This document shows positions 23,815 to 32,537 of a stretch of DNA of 64,000 nucleotides, piece by piece. Source of the DNA: Starkeya sp. ORNL1. Lineage in GTDB: Bacteria > Pseudomonadota > Alphaproteobacteria > Rhizobiales > Xanthobacteraceae. The position numbers were made by a program, and so were the translations under genes. A model generated the notes under the pieces. That model did not search any database, was not told where the DNA came from, and saw only the letters and a list, made by a program, of their open reading frames with translations. The stretch spans positions 2,542,001 through 2,606,000 of the forward strand of contig NZ_CP048834.1 in the NCBI RefSeq assembly GCF_012971745.1. The letters are read 5' to 3'. Every line of letters starts with the position of its first letter. Position 1 is the stretch's first letter.

Positions 23815-24831
23815 TCACATGGTCGGGGTCTTCTTCGCCTGGGCTTCGAGGTCGGCGAGCTGGGCGTCGATGTCCTTCAGCTTCTTGGCCTTGTCCTCGG
23901 CCGAGAGCTTGTCGTCGTTCTGGGTCTTGATCTTGACCTTGAACAGCTCGAGCTGGCGGATCGGGATCAGCTGAGCGTTGGAGGAGGCGGCGAACAGGCC
24001 CCAGCCGTCGGAGGTCTTGGCGAGGACTTCACGCGCATGCGCCACTTCCTCGTCGGTGCCGAGGCGGCCATAGGTCATGAAGAAGGTGTAGATCTTGGCC
24101 TTCAGGTCGGCGGGGAGATCCTTGCGCCACACCAGCGGGTCGCCGGCGATCAGCGGGGAGCGCCACACTTCCTTGATCTTCTTGGCTTCTTCCGGACGGG
24201 TCTGCTGCAGGCGGGTCATGTTCTCGGTGTTGTTGGTCGCGAAGTCGACCTGCTTGTTGGCGACCGCGAGCAGATTGCCCTCATGGTTGCCGGTGACGAC
24301 GCGCTTGTAGCACTTGTTCGGATCGACATTGTTCAGGGCGAACACATAATAGCTCGGCACCAGGAAGCCCGAGGTGGAGTTCGGGTCGCCATTGCCGAAA
24401 TTATAGCCCTTCGTGCAGTCGAGCACGTCCTTCAGATTGTTGATGTCGCTGCGATCGGCATTGGTGACGATCAGCGCGTAGTAGCCGCGCGAGCCATCGG
24501 GCTTCGCGGTCTGCACGAACACTTCGCCATCGGCGCGATCAACCGCTTCCATGGCCGACTTGTTGCCGAACCAGCCGATATCGACCTTCTTGAAGCGCAT
24601 GCCTTCGATGACGCCGGCATAGTCGCCGACGAAGAACGGCTTCACCGGGATGCCGATCGCCTTTTCGAGATCCTTCAGCAGGGGCTCGAAGCTCTTGGCG
24701 AGGTTGGCCGAGGATTCGGTGGAGATGAAGCCGAAATTCAGCTGCTTGATCTCTTCGGCGGCGCGGGCGGGCGCTGCCAGCGGGGCCGCGAGGGCAGCCA
24801 GCGCAAGGCCGGCGGCGAGAAGGCGCTTCAT
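23815..24831 (-). CDS. phnD: Phosphonate ABC transporter substrate-binding protein PhnD
   Basis: A 338-residue periplasmic protein with a signal peptide (MKRLLAAGLALAALAAPLAA, cleavage about ARA before AEEIK). The family marks are LNFGFISTESSANLAKSFEP, the pocket region KKVDIGWFGNKSAMEAV, and VPSYYVFALNNVDPNKCYKR. ATG 24831 has AGGAG upstream; the frame extends to 24867 but would overlap the phnC end. It delivers phosphonate, or a similar phosphorus oxyanion, to PhnE. Confidence 0.93.
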   Translation of the reverse strand: MKRLLAAGLALAALAAPLAAPARAAEEIKQLNFGFISTESSANLAKSFEPLLKDLEKAIGIPVKPFFVGDYAGVIEGMRFKKVDIGWFGNKSAMEAVDRADGEVFVQTAKPDGSRGYYALIVTNADRSDINNLKDVLDCTKGYNFGNGDPNSTSGFLVPSYYVFALNNVDPNKCYKRVVTGNHEGNLLAVANKQVDFATNNTENMTRLQQTRPEEAKKIKEVWRSPLIAGDPLVWRKDLPADLKAKIYTFFMTYGRLGTDEEVAHAREVLAKTSDGWGLFAASSNAQLIPIRQLELFKVKIKTQNDDKLSAEDKAKKLKDIDAQLADLEAQAKKTPTM

Positions 24832-24863
24832 GATCGTCGCTCCTGTTCCAGGACGAGTGGTGT

Positions 24864-25694
24864 TCACGAGACGTGCGCCGGCTCGCGGGCGGGGATTTCG
24901 CCCGACACCGCGAACTGGCTGGGAAGAATGAGTTCCTCGGCGCTGGCGCCGTAGAGTTCGGTGAGGAAGGCCGCGTCGATGCGGCTGGCCGGCCCGTCGA
25001 ACACGACGCGCCCGGCATTCATCGCGACCACGCGGTCGAAATAGGCGGTGGCGTAATCCACCTGGTGCAGCGAGACGACCAGCGCGATGCCATGGTCGCG
25101 GCTCATCGTCACCAGCGTGTCCATCACCCGCTTGGCCGACTTCGGATCGAGCGAGGCGATGGGCTCATCGGCCAGCACCAGCTTGGCGCCCTGCACCAGG
25201 GCGCGGGCGATGGCGACGCGTTGCTGCTGGCCGCCGGAAAGCTCGCGGGCCTTCTTGCCCGCGTGCGCCTGGATGCCGACCTCGGCGAGCGCGGCAAGCG
25301 CAGTGCGGCGCTCATCATCGTTCCAGAAGCCGAACGTGCCGCGGAAAGCGTTGACGCGGCCGAGCGCACCGACCAGCACATTGGTCATCACGCTGAGCCG
25401 GCCAACCAGGGCGAATTGCTGGAACACCAGGCCGATATGGCGGCGGGCGCGGCGCACCTCGCGCGACAGCCGCCCGCTATCCTGCACCCCCACGCCGAAG
25501 GAGGTGACCTTGCCCGAGCCCTTGTCGGCCAGCGCGAGACCGGAGGCGATGCGGATGAGAGTGGACTTGCCGGAGCCGGAAGCGCCGATCAGCGCCACGC
25601 GCTCGCCCTCCCCGATCGAGAGCGAGACATTGTCCACGGCACGCATGGCGCCGTAGGTCTTGCTCACGCGGTCGAGTTCGAGCGCAGCCGCCAT
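24864..25694 (-). CDS. phnC: Phosphonate ABC transporter ATP-binding protein PhnC
   Basis: A 276-residue ATPase. It has Walker A GASGSGKST, the signature LSGGQQQR, Walker B VLADEPIASLDP, and SLHQVDYATAYFDRVVAMN, typical of PhnC. It is the first gene of phnCDE, 32 bases before phnD. The C-terminal extension of about 25 residues after ELYGASAEE is within family variation. Regulation by the phosphate response is expected, but I found no convincing Pho box upstream. Confidence 0.93.
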   Translation of the reverse strand: MAAALELDRVSKTYGAMRAVDNVSLSIGEGERVALIGASGSGKSTLIRIASGLALADKGSGKVTSFGVGVQDSGRLSREVRRARRHIGLVFQQFALVGRLSVMTNVLVGALGRVNAFRGTFGFWNDDERRTALAALAEVGIQAHAGKKARELSGGQQQRVAIARALVQGAKLVLADEPIASLDPKSAKRVMDTLVTMSRDHGIALVVSLHQVDYATAYFDRVVAMNAGRVVFDGPASRIDAAFLTELYGASAEELILPSQFAVSGEIPAREPAHVS

Positions 25695-25946
25695 GCAGGG
25701 GTTCCTCGCCAGCCTCGTTAAGACCGGATCGGCGTAGCGGGCGCGGATGACAGCTGGATGAACATTCCGCTACGGAAATATGACAACCCAGGGGCGTCAT
25801 GTTCGCGCTGCAATTGCAGCCGCGGATTCGATGGAGCGGTGCGATGAAGGAGATTAAGGTTCGCCCGGCGCCCGCCTGAGGCAGCAGACCAGGGCAGTCC
25901 CGCGCTGGTGGACGTGCCGTACCGACGGGCGTGCAGGGAGGGCGGA

Positions 25947-27383
25947 ATGAATTTTTATCCTATGCGGGCAACCGCGGCGATCGCCGCCGCGGTCATGGTC
26001 AGCCTTGCCGGTCCGCCGGCACATGCACAGTCCGCATCCGAGGGGCCGGATGTCGCGACATTGGCGCGCGATGCCTATGTCTATTTCTACCCCATGGTCA
26101 CCATGGACCTGACGCGCAAGCAGCTCATCAATTCGCCGCCGGGCACCGGCATAGGCGGGCCGATGAACTCCTTCGTCAATATCCCCGCCTTCCCGGCGGC
26201 GGATATGCGAGCCGTGGTGCGGCCGAACTTCGACACGCTCTATTCCTCCGGCTGGCTCGACTTGACCAGGGAGCCGATGGTGGTCTCCGCGCCGGACACC
26301 GGCGGGCGCTATTATCTGCTGCCGATGCTCGACATGTGGAGCGACGTATTCGCCTCGCCGGGCTGGCGCACCACCGGGACCAAGGCCGGCAATTTCCTCG
26401 TGACCCCGCCGGGCTGGACCGGCACGGTGCCGGACGGCGTGACCCGCATCGGCGCGACCACGCCCTATGTCTGGATCATCGGCCGCACCAAGACCGACGG
26501 TCCTCCGGACTATGACGCCGTGCACAAGGTGCAGGCCGGCTACACGATCACCCCACTCTCCGCATGGGGCAAGGGCGCGCCGCCCAAGGTGGAGCAGAAG
26601 ATCGACCCGAGCGTCGACATCAAGACACCGCCCAAGACCCAGGCCGACACCATGGCGGGAGCGGCCTACTTCGCTTACGCGGCCGAGCTCCTGAAGCTGC
26701 ATCCGCCGCATGCCACCGACCAGCCGATCATCGCGCAGATGAAGCAGCTCGGCATCGAGCCGGGCAAGAGCTTCGATGCCTCCAGGCTCGACCCGCAGGT
26801 GAAGAAGGCGATCGACGCCGCGCCCGCCGCCGGGCAGCGACTGATGGCCTGGAAGGTGCCGACGCTCGCCCGCGTCGCCAATTACTGGTCGATGAACACC
26901 GACACCATGGGCGTGTACGGCAATTACTATCTCAAGCGGGCCATCGTGGCGCAGCTCGGGCTCGGGGCGAACCTGCCGGAGGATGCCATCTATCCGCTGA
27001 ACCTCGCCGATGCCGACGGCAAGCCGCTCGACGGCGCCAACCAGTACACGCTCACCTTCCCGCCCGGCCGCACGCCGCCGGTCAACGCCTTCTGGTCGGT
27101 GACGCTCTATGACAATGAGGGCTTCCAGGTGGCGAACCCGCTGAACCGTTTCGCGGTGAGCAGCTGGATGCCCTTTGTCACCGACGCCGACGGCACGCTG
27201 ACGCTGTATTTCCAGAATGAGAGCCCGGGCAAGGACAAGGAAGCCAATTGGCTGCCGGCGCCGAAGGGGCCGTTCAACCTGACCATGCGGCTCTATGCGC
27301 CGAAACCCGACGCATTGACCGGGCAATGGGACCCGCCGACGATCCAGCGCGTGCAAGTACTGCCGGGACTGGCAGTGCAGTGA
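25947..27383 (+). CDS. Exported DUF1254/DUF1214-domain protein
   Basis: A 478-residue secreted protein with a signal peptide ending about AHA before QSASE. The N-terminal DUF1254 domain has ARDAYVYFYPMVTMDLTRKQ and VRPNFDTLYSSGWLDLTREP. The C-terminal DUF1214 domain has PPVNAFWSVTLYDNEGF, RFAVSS and YFQNESPGKDKEANWLPAP. The start at 25947 follows GGGAGGGCGGA; the upstream frame from 25908 is not needed. The family is widespread and periplasmic, with no established reaction. It is transcribed alone and divergently from phnC. Confidence 0.9.
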   Translation: MNFYPMRATAAIAAAVMVSLAGPPAHAQSASEGPDVATLARDAYVYFYPMVTMDLTRKQLINSPPGTGIGGPMNSFVNIPAFPAADMRAVVRPNFDTLYSSGWLDLTREPMVVSAPDTGGRYYLLPMLDMWSDVFASPGWRTTGTKAGNFLVTPPGWTGTVPDGVTRIGATTPYVWIIGRTKTDGPPDYDAVHKVQAGYTITPLSAWGKGAPPKVEQKIDPSVDIKTPPKTQADTMAGAAYFAYAAELLKLHPPHATDQPIIAQMKQLGIEPGKSFDASRLDPQVKKAIDAAPAAGQRLMAWKVPTLARVANYWSMNTDTMGVYGNYYLKRAIVAQLGLGANLPEDAIYPLNLADADGKPLDGANQYTLTFPPGRTPPVNAFWSVTLYDNEGFQVANPLNRFAVSSWMPFVTDADGTLTLYFQNESPGKDKEANWLPAPKGPFNLTMRLYAPKPDALTGQWDPPTIQRVQVLPGLAVQ

Positions 27384-27468
27384 AGCGCGAACGCGCGCGG
27401 TGAACGGGGCGGCGGCCTGCGGGCCGCTGCTCTTATGTGCAGCGGAAGCGAGGCAAGGTGCTCCCGCT

Positions 27469-28620
27469 TCACGCCTCCTCCTCTTCATCGTCCTCGTCTT
27501 CGGCGAACTGCCCGAAGCGCCGCAGCCCGTCGATCCAGGTCTCGCCATCCCGCTTCAGCACCGTGCGCGGCCGAACCGCGCCGCTCGCGGCCAGCGCGTT
27601 GGCTAGCGCCTGCGAATGCGTCACCAGCCAGACCTGCGTGCGGCGCGAGGCGGCGGCGATAAGGCGCGCCAGCGGCTCCATCAGGTCGGGATGCAGGCTG
27701 GTCTCCGGCTCGTTCAGCGCGATCAAGGCGGGCAGCCGATAGGAGAGCAGCGCACCCATCAATGCGAGATAGCGCAGCGTGCCGTCGGAGAGTTCCGATG
27801 TCTCGAACACCCGGTCGGGATGATCGGGGAAGCGCATGCCGAAACTTGCGGTGCGCCCCGGCGCCGGCACTTCGAGCCGCGCGCCGGGAAAGGCATCGTC
27901 GACGGCGCGATCGAGATCGACCGTGTCCTGTCGGATATGCGTGAGCGTGGCGAACACGGCGGCGAGGTCCGATCCGTCGGAGGCCAGCGTCGGGGTCGTC
28001 ACCGCGAGGCAGGGCTGGCGCAAGGCGGAGGCGAGATCGGTGCGCAGCTCGTGATAGAAGCGCCAGTCGCGCAGGGTACGGCGCACCAGGTGGAGATCCG
28101 GAAAGCGGCCGGGATCGTCGAGGCTGCCGAGCGCGGTCTCCGACGCCATCAGGCTGAGGCCGATCTCCTGGCGGCGCCCGGTATCGTCCATCGCCGTCAC
28201 GCTCGGCCCACGCCGCTGCATGAGCACGAGGGGCCGCCGGCCGGTGGCCAGCGTCAGTGTCTCCTCCTTCACCTGCGGCTCGAACGCGAAGGCGGCGGCG
28301 GTCTTGAACGGCAGGCCGATCTCGATGCTGTAGCCAAAGTCGCCGGCGTCGTGATGCAGCGACACTTCAAAGCGAATGCGCACCGGCTCCCTGGCCTGGC
28401 GCCGGCCGGCCCACAGCGCCGACTCCATGCCGCCCTCAGCCGCAAGTTCGCGCGACAGAGTACCGGAGGCGGCCGACTGGATCAGCTGGAGCGCGCGGTA
28501 GAGATTGGTCTTGCCGACGCCATTGGCGCCGACGAACACGGTGAGATCCTCAACCGGGAAGCGAATGCCGCGCAGCGAACGATAGCCGGACGCGGAGACC
28601 TCGCCGATACGCAGATTCAT
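27469..28620 (-). CDS. AAA family ATPase (RecF/OLD-like SMC-type)
   Basis: A 383-residue cytoplasmic ATPase. An N-terminal LTVFVGANGVGKTNLYRALQ supplies Walker A. ELSDGTLRYLALMGALLS is a signature-like element. ALIALNEPETSLHPDL contains the Walker B/D-loop, and QVWLVTHSQALANAL the switch His. The tail after FGQFAEDEDDEEE is highly acidic. Related proteins act in DNA maintenance or as parts of defence systems, but no partner nuclease or effector is next to it, so a standalone role is likely. The end lies 85 bases from the convergent DUF1254 gene. Confidence 0.85.
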   Translation of the reverse strand: MNLRIGEVSASGYRSLRGIRFPVEDLTVFVGANGVGKTNLYRALQLIQSAASGTLSRELAAEGGMESALWAGRRQAREPVRIRFEVSLHHDAGDFGYSIEIGLPFKTAAAFAFEPQVKEETLTLATGRRPLVLMQRRGPSVTAMDDTGRRQEIGLSLMASETALGSLDDPGRFPDLHLVRRTLRDWRFYHELRTDLASALRQPCLAVTTPTLASDGSDLAAVFATLTHIRQDTVDLDRAVDDAFPGARLEVPAPGRTASFGMRFPDHPDRVFETSELSDGTLRYLALMGALLSYRLPALIALNEPETSLHPDLMEPLARLIAAASRRTQVWLVTHSQALANALAASGAVRPRTVLKRDGETWIDGLRRFGQFAEDEDDEEEEA

Positions 28621-28921
28621 CGAGCCTCTCGAATGCTAAGAGGGAAGCCGCGACGTGTCTTACCCTGCTTTCCTGCCTTCGATCATCTTGATTTTCACCG
28701 AGATCGACCCTTCGCGTCGTGCTCGGCAGCGCACTGCAGGGCCCGAATATTGGCGACATGCGCGTCCAAGCTTCGCGGAGCCCGGATAATGCGAGACTAC
28801 GCATCCACGCGATTTCGGAGGCGCACGCAGATGGCGTCATGAATCGAAATCCCCGGCACAAGGCCGGGGAAGGACGATGGTTCCTGGAGTTTTCGGCAGC
28901 GGAAGCGCGCGCTCTCCAGCA
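28621..28921. other. Intergenic region with a partial palindrome
   Basis: No gene is supported. At about 28846-28868 TCCCCGGCACAAGGCCGGGGA forms a small hairpin related to the interspersed repeat elements. The rest is unremarkable. Confidence 0.55.
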
Positions 28922-29152
28922 CTACGCCTCGGATGCGACCTTCTTGCGCCAGAGCTGGAAGCCGACCTTCTTTACCGCCTGCTCGACCGCATTGCGATCG
29001 ATGCGTGACAGGTGCGGATCCTTCTCGGTCTCGCCATCCTCGCCAACCGTGGCGCGCCATGGACCGTGGCGCTCCGGGAGATGGATTCCCGAAGGCTCGC
29101 CGGCAAAGGCGAACAGGCCTTCGCGGGATTCGGATTCAAAAACGTAGATCAC
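28922..29152 (-). CDS. Small conserved hypothetical protein
   Basis: A 76-residue soluble protein starting at GTG 29152-29150, with a weak AAAGG upstream. It reads VIYVFESESREGLFAFAGE, then LPERHGPWRATV, and ends with RNAVEQAVKKVGFQLWR. I recall similar small proteins of unknown function in Hyphomicrobiales genomes, which supports the frame. No catalytic motif is visible. The open frame extends to 29239, but the extra residues are Cys-rich and look non-coding. Confidence 0.6.
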   Translation of the reverse strand: MIYVFESESREGLFAFAGEPSGIHLPERHGPWRATVGEDGETEKDPHLSRIDRNAVEQAVKKVGFQLWRKKVASEA

Positions 29153-29283
29153 GGTAGCCGGCCTTTCGATTGAACACGCATCGCACGCGCAACGCGTCAG
29201 TAATTCGTCCGCCAGCCACCCTAGCAGCCTAATTATCACAAAATAAAATTCCAGGCGACGAAAAACACGTATAAGGTCTGGAT

Positions 29284-29478
29284 ATGAAAACTCACAAATT
29301 CAGAATTGGGCAATTGGTCAATTTCGACCGCGGTTTTGCGTTCGCGGCCGACGGAGAATATGAAATTATGAAGGCTCTGCCGGTTGAAGGCGCCGGTCCG
29401 GCATACCGGATCAAAAGCAAGAAGGAAGCGTACGAGCGCGTCGCCCGCGAAGACCAGCTCTCCGCGACGAGCAATTGA
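29284..29478 (+). CDS. Small conserved hypothetical protein (KTHKFRIGQ type)
   Basis: A 64-residue protein beginning MKTHKFRIGQLVNFDRG, with the central YEIMKALPVEGAGPAYRIKS and ERVAREDQLS near the end. This is a common short protein in rhizobia-like genomes, with a predicted small beta fold and no known function. It is divergent from the gene at 28922-29152. An imperfect GCCGGCCGCAACCGGC hairpin follows the stop. Confidence 0.7.
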   Translation: MKTHKFRIGQLVNFDRGFAFAADGEYEIMKALPVEGAGPAYRIKSKKEAYERVAREDQLSATSN

Positions 29479-29566
29479 CGCCATCCCGATAAAGTAAAGC
29501 CGGCCGCAACCGGCTTCGCCATCGAGCAACCCGAGGCTCGAAGAGCCTCAGCCTGAAATCCGAAGC

Positions 29567-29770
29567 TCAGAGAACCTGAAGGTTCGCTGCCTTGGTCTTG
29601 CCGCGGTCGGCCACCACCTCGAAAGAGAGCTTCTGGCCCTCATTGAGCGAGTGGATGCCGGCGGCTTCGAGCGCGGAGACGTGCACGAACACGTCGGGAC
29701 CGCCCTCGTCCGGCTGAACGAAACCGAAACCCTTGCTGGAATTGTAGAATTTCACGACGCCTGTGGGCAT
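29567..29770 (-). CDS. cspA: Cold-shock protein (CspA family)
   Basis: A 67-residue single cold-shock domain. RNP1-like [12 protein letters not shown] and RNP2-like VFVHVSAL are intact, and the start GVVKFYNSS is typical. ATG 29770 has AGGAGG upstream; the frame to 29788 is not used. These proteins bind single-stranded RNA and DNA and act as RNA chaperones. A hairpin GAGGCTCTTCGAGCCTC lies just past the stop. The upstream gap of over 500 bases could include a long untranslated leader, as in other cold-shock mRNAs. Confidence 0.95.
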   Translation of the reverse strand: MPTGVVKFYNSSKGFGFVQPDEGGPDVFVHVSALEAAGIHSLNEGQKLSFEVVADRGKTKAANLQVL

Positions 29771-30327
29771 ATCAGCCTCCTGGTGCACGGCCTCGCGCGA
29801 ATGCGAGGCCTCGGGTCCGAGTTTTGCGTGCCCGAGGACGCGCTCATGAAACAGCGCGCGGCAAGACAGGGCGAAACCTGGGATTTGAACGGTCCAGACC
29901 AGCCCGGTCGATCGTCATGCCGACCGGGAGGAAGGAGAGCGCCGGAGTACATCCGTCCTGGCGCGTTCCCTTCTATGCACACGGCGACGAACCGTGAGGA
30001 CAAAAGCCAATCTCTGGCTGGACACCGTAGAGCTAATGTTATTCTGCCATATTGTCAATGCGCGCGCCCGTCATTTCTGTATTTCCGCAGGTCGTCGCGC
30101 GTTATCGAAGTAGACATTCGCCAATTCATGGTGCGATACCGGACCGAAATATTGACGGTATTTTTTCGCCGCGAATGCGGGAAAAATCGCCCTCGGCTCT
30201 TTTTTCCGCCAATTACTTTCCCGGATGGAATGTGCTACAAGGCAGGTTCGCCCGCGCCATTCCGGCGCCAACACCAGCGCCCGCGGCAGCATCACATACC
30301 GCCCGCAGGCATGAGATCGGAAACGTT
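29771..30327. other. Divergent control region between cspA and rpsU
   Basis: No protein gene is supported; apparent frames through it lack coding character. It must contain the cspA promoter and leader on one strand and the rpsU promoter on the other. An AT-rich patch around 30035-30060 is the likeliest promoter zone. I could not define a specific box. Confidence 0.5.
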
Positions 30328-30606
30328 TTGCAGGTTCTCGTCCGCGACAACAATGTCGACCAAGCCATGCGCGTGCTCAAGAAGAAGATGCAGCGCGAAG
30401 GGCTCTTTCGCGAGATGAAGGCGCGCCGCGCCTATGAGAAGCCCTCCGAGCGGAAGACCCGCGAGAAGGCGGAAGCCGTGCGCCGCGCCCGCAAGCAGGC
30501 GCGCAAGCAGGCGCAGCGCGAAGGCCTGCTGCCGGCTCCGAAGAAGAAGCCGCTCGACACCAAGCCGCGTCCCGCTGCATTCGGGTCCGCGCCCCCGCCG
30601 CGCTGA
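30328..30606 (+). CDS. rpsU: 30S ribosomal protein S21
   Basis: A 92-residue basic protein beginning [20 protein letters not shown] after the start residue, the invariant S21 N-terminus, then [21 protein letters not shown] longer C-terminal extension rich in Lys, Arg and Pro is usual in alphaproteobacteria. No ATG or GTG lies at the expected position; the start must be TTG 30328. An upstream in-frame ATG at 30052 would add 92 implausible residues. S21 takes part in translation initiation on the 30S subunit. Confidence 0.93.
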   Translation: MQVLVRDNNVDQAMRVLKKKMQREGLFREMKARRAYEKPSERKTREKAEAVRRARKQARKQAQREGLLPAPKKKPLDTKPRPAAFGSAPPPR

Positions 30607-30628
30607 GCCGCACCAGAGGCCTGCCCGC

Positions 30629-30737
30629 TCGGATGGAATCATCCGAGCGACAAGATAGCGCTCTCGGGTCAATAGCTTGGAGCATGTTCTGATCGCAAAG
30701 GTCTTCCGACTTTTGCGGAACATGCTCTGGGCGGACG
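30629..30737. repeat. Palindromic intergenic repeat, family D
   Basis: CTCGGATGGAATCATCCGAG followed by GAGCATGTTCTGATCGCAAAG and ACTTTTGCGGAACATGCTC; this is the inverse of the copy at 18408-18515. It lies between the convergent rpsU and ETF-QO genes. Confidence 0.85.
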
Positions 30738-30756
30738 CGATGCCGCCCGTCCTTGA

Positions 30757-32430
30757 TCACATATTCGGATAGTTCGGCCCGCCACCGCCCTCCGGCGTCA
30801 CCCAGTCGATGTTCTGGTTGGGGTCCTTGATGTCGCAGGTTTTGCAGTGGACGCAGTTCTGCGCGTTGATGACGTACCGCGGCTCGCCGCCTGGACCGCC
30901 GCCCTCCTCCACCCATTCATAGACCCCCGCCGGGCAATAGCGCGCGGACGGTCCGGCGAACACGCCGAGTTCGGACGCCTTCTGCAGTGCCATGTCCCTC
31001 ACCTTGAGGTGCACCGGCTGGTCCTCCTCATGATTGGTGTTGGACAGGAACACCGAGGACAGCCGGTCGAATGAGACGACGCCGTCGGGCTTCGGATAGG
31101 CGATCTTGCGCGCCTCAGTTGCCGGCTTCAGCGTCGCGGAATCCGGCTTGCCATGCTTAAGCGTGCCGAAGGGCGAGAAGCCGAGCAGCGTGTTGGCCCA
31201 CATGTCGAGCCCGCCCAAGGCAATGCCGGCATAGGTGCCGAGCTTCGACCAGAGCGGCTTGGCGTTGCGCACCTTCCACAGGTCGCGGCCGATGTCGGAT
31301 GAGCGCCACGCCGCCTCATAGGAGGCGAGCTCGTCATGCGAGCGACCTTCGGCCAGCGCCGTGGCAAGATGCTCGGCGGCGAGCATGCCGGAAAGCACGG
31401 CATTGTGGCTGCCCTTGATGCGCGGCACGTTGACGAACCCGGCCGCGCAGCCGATCAGCGCGCCGCCGGGAAAGGTCAGCTTCGGCACCGACTGGTAGCC
31501 GCCCTCGGTGATGGCCCGCGCCCCATAGCTCAGCCGCTTGCCGCCCATGAGCGTGGGGCGGATCATCGGATGGGTCTTGAAGCGCTGGAATTCCTCGAAC
31601 GGCGAGACATAGGGGTTGGTGTAATTGAGGTGGACGACGAAGCCGACCACCGCCAGCCCATCCTCCAGATGATAGAGGAAGGAGCCGCCGCCGGTGGCAT
31701 TGTCGAGCGGCCAGCCGAATGAGTGCTGCACGAGGCCAGGCTGGTGCCTGTCCGGCGCCAGCTGCCAGAGTTCCTTCAGGCCGATGCCATATTTCTGCGG
31801 CTCGCGATCCTTGTCGAGCTTGAACCGGGCGATCAGCTGCTTGGTGAGGCTGCCGCGCGCACCCTCGGCGAACAGCGTATAGCGGCCGCGCAATTCCATG
31901 CCGCGGGTGAAGCGATCGGTGATTTCGCCGTCGCGTCCGATACCCATGTCGCCGGTGGCGATGCCGAGCACGGCGCCATCATCGCCATACAGCACCTCGG
32001 CGGCGGCGAAGCCGGGGTAGATCTCGACGCCGAGCGCTTCCGCCTTGCCGGCGAGCCAGCGGCACACATTGCCGAGCGAGCCGGTATAATTGCCGTGATT
32101 GCTCATCAAGGGCGGCATCAGCGCGTTCGGCAGTTGCACGCCACCGGCGGGTCCCAGCAGATAGAAACGGTCGTCGGTGACCGGGGTCTTCAGGGGCCGG
32201 TCGGGATCGTCGCGCCAGTCAGGGAACAGCCGGTCGAGACCGATCGGATCGATCACCGCGCCGGAAAGGATATGGGCGCCGATCTCGGAGCCCTTCTCCA
32301 CCACCACGACGGACAGCGCCTCGTCGAGTTGCTTCAGCCGGATCGCCGCCGCCAGTCCCGCCGGCCCGCCGCCGACGATGACGACGTCATAATCCATGCT
32401 CTCGCGTTCCGGCAGCTCGACCTCGCTCAT
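30757..32430 (-). CDS. Electron-transfer flavoprotein-ubiquinone oxidoreductase
   Basis: A 557-residue membrane-associated flavo-iron-sulfur enzyme. It passes electrons from ETF, reduced by acyl-CoA and other dehydrogenases, to ubiquinone. FAD motif: VVIVGGGPAGLAAAIRL. The middle contains GIGLKELWQL and the quinone-binding region. The C-terminus binds one [4Fe-4S] cluster through RYCPAGVYEW and the NCVHCKTCDIKDP motif. ATG 32430 follows AAGGGG; an extra start seven codons upstream is unlikely. Length matches the family. The gene is divergent from the uracil-DNA glycosylase gene. Confidence 0.95.
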   Translation of the reverse strand: MSEVELPERESMDYDVVIVGGGPAGLAAAIRLKQLDEALSVVVVEKGSEIGAHILSGAVIDPIGLDRLFPDWRDDPDRPLKTPVTDDRFYLLGPAGGVQLPNALMPPLMSNHGNYTGSLGNVCRWLAGKAEALGVEIYPGFAAAEVLYGDDGAVLGIATGDMGIGRDGEITDRFTRGMELRGRYTLFAEGARGSLTKQLIARFKLDKDREPQKYGIGLKELWQLAPDRHQPGLVQHSFGWPLDNATGGGSFLYHLEDGLAVVGFVVHLNYTNPYVSPFEEFQRFKTHPMIRPTLMGGKRLSYGARAITEGGYQSVPKLTFPGGALIGCAAGFVNVPRIKGSHNAVLSGMLAAEHLATALAEGRSHDELASYEAAWRSSDIGRDLWKVRNAKPLWSKLGTYAGIALGGLDMWANTLLGFSPFGTLKHGKPDSATLKPATEARKIAYPKPDGVVSFDRLSSVFLSNTNHEEDQPVHLKVRDMALQKASELGVFAGPSARYCPAGVYEWVEEGGGPGGEPRYVINAQNCVHCKTCDIKDPNQNIDWVTPEGGGGPNYPNM

Positions 32431-32537
32431 GATCCCCTTCCAGCGCAGCACAGTGTGTTATTTGGACTTCTTCCATGCTTGCCGCGCCGTGACAACATCC
32501 GCCTTCGCACAGCTGCCAACAATGTTATGATTGCATC

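Noticed and set aside
25695..25946. Pho box in front of phnC
   Set aside because: No pair of CTGTCAT-like direct repeats with the proper spacing could be seen.
29284..29566. tRNA or small RNA gene
   Set aside because: I looked for tRNA-like arms here and across the gaps and found no acceptor stem with a GGTTCGAATCC-type T-loop; the hairpins are better explained as terminators or repeats.
30052..30327. N-terminal extension of rpsU from ATG 30052
   Set aside because: It would add 92 residues absent from S21 proteins and reads through the divergent control region.
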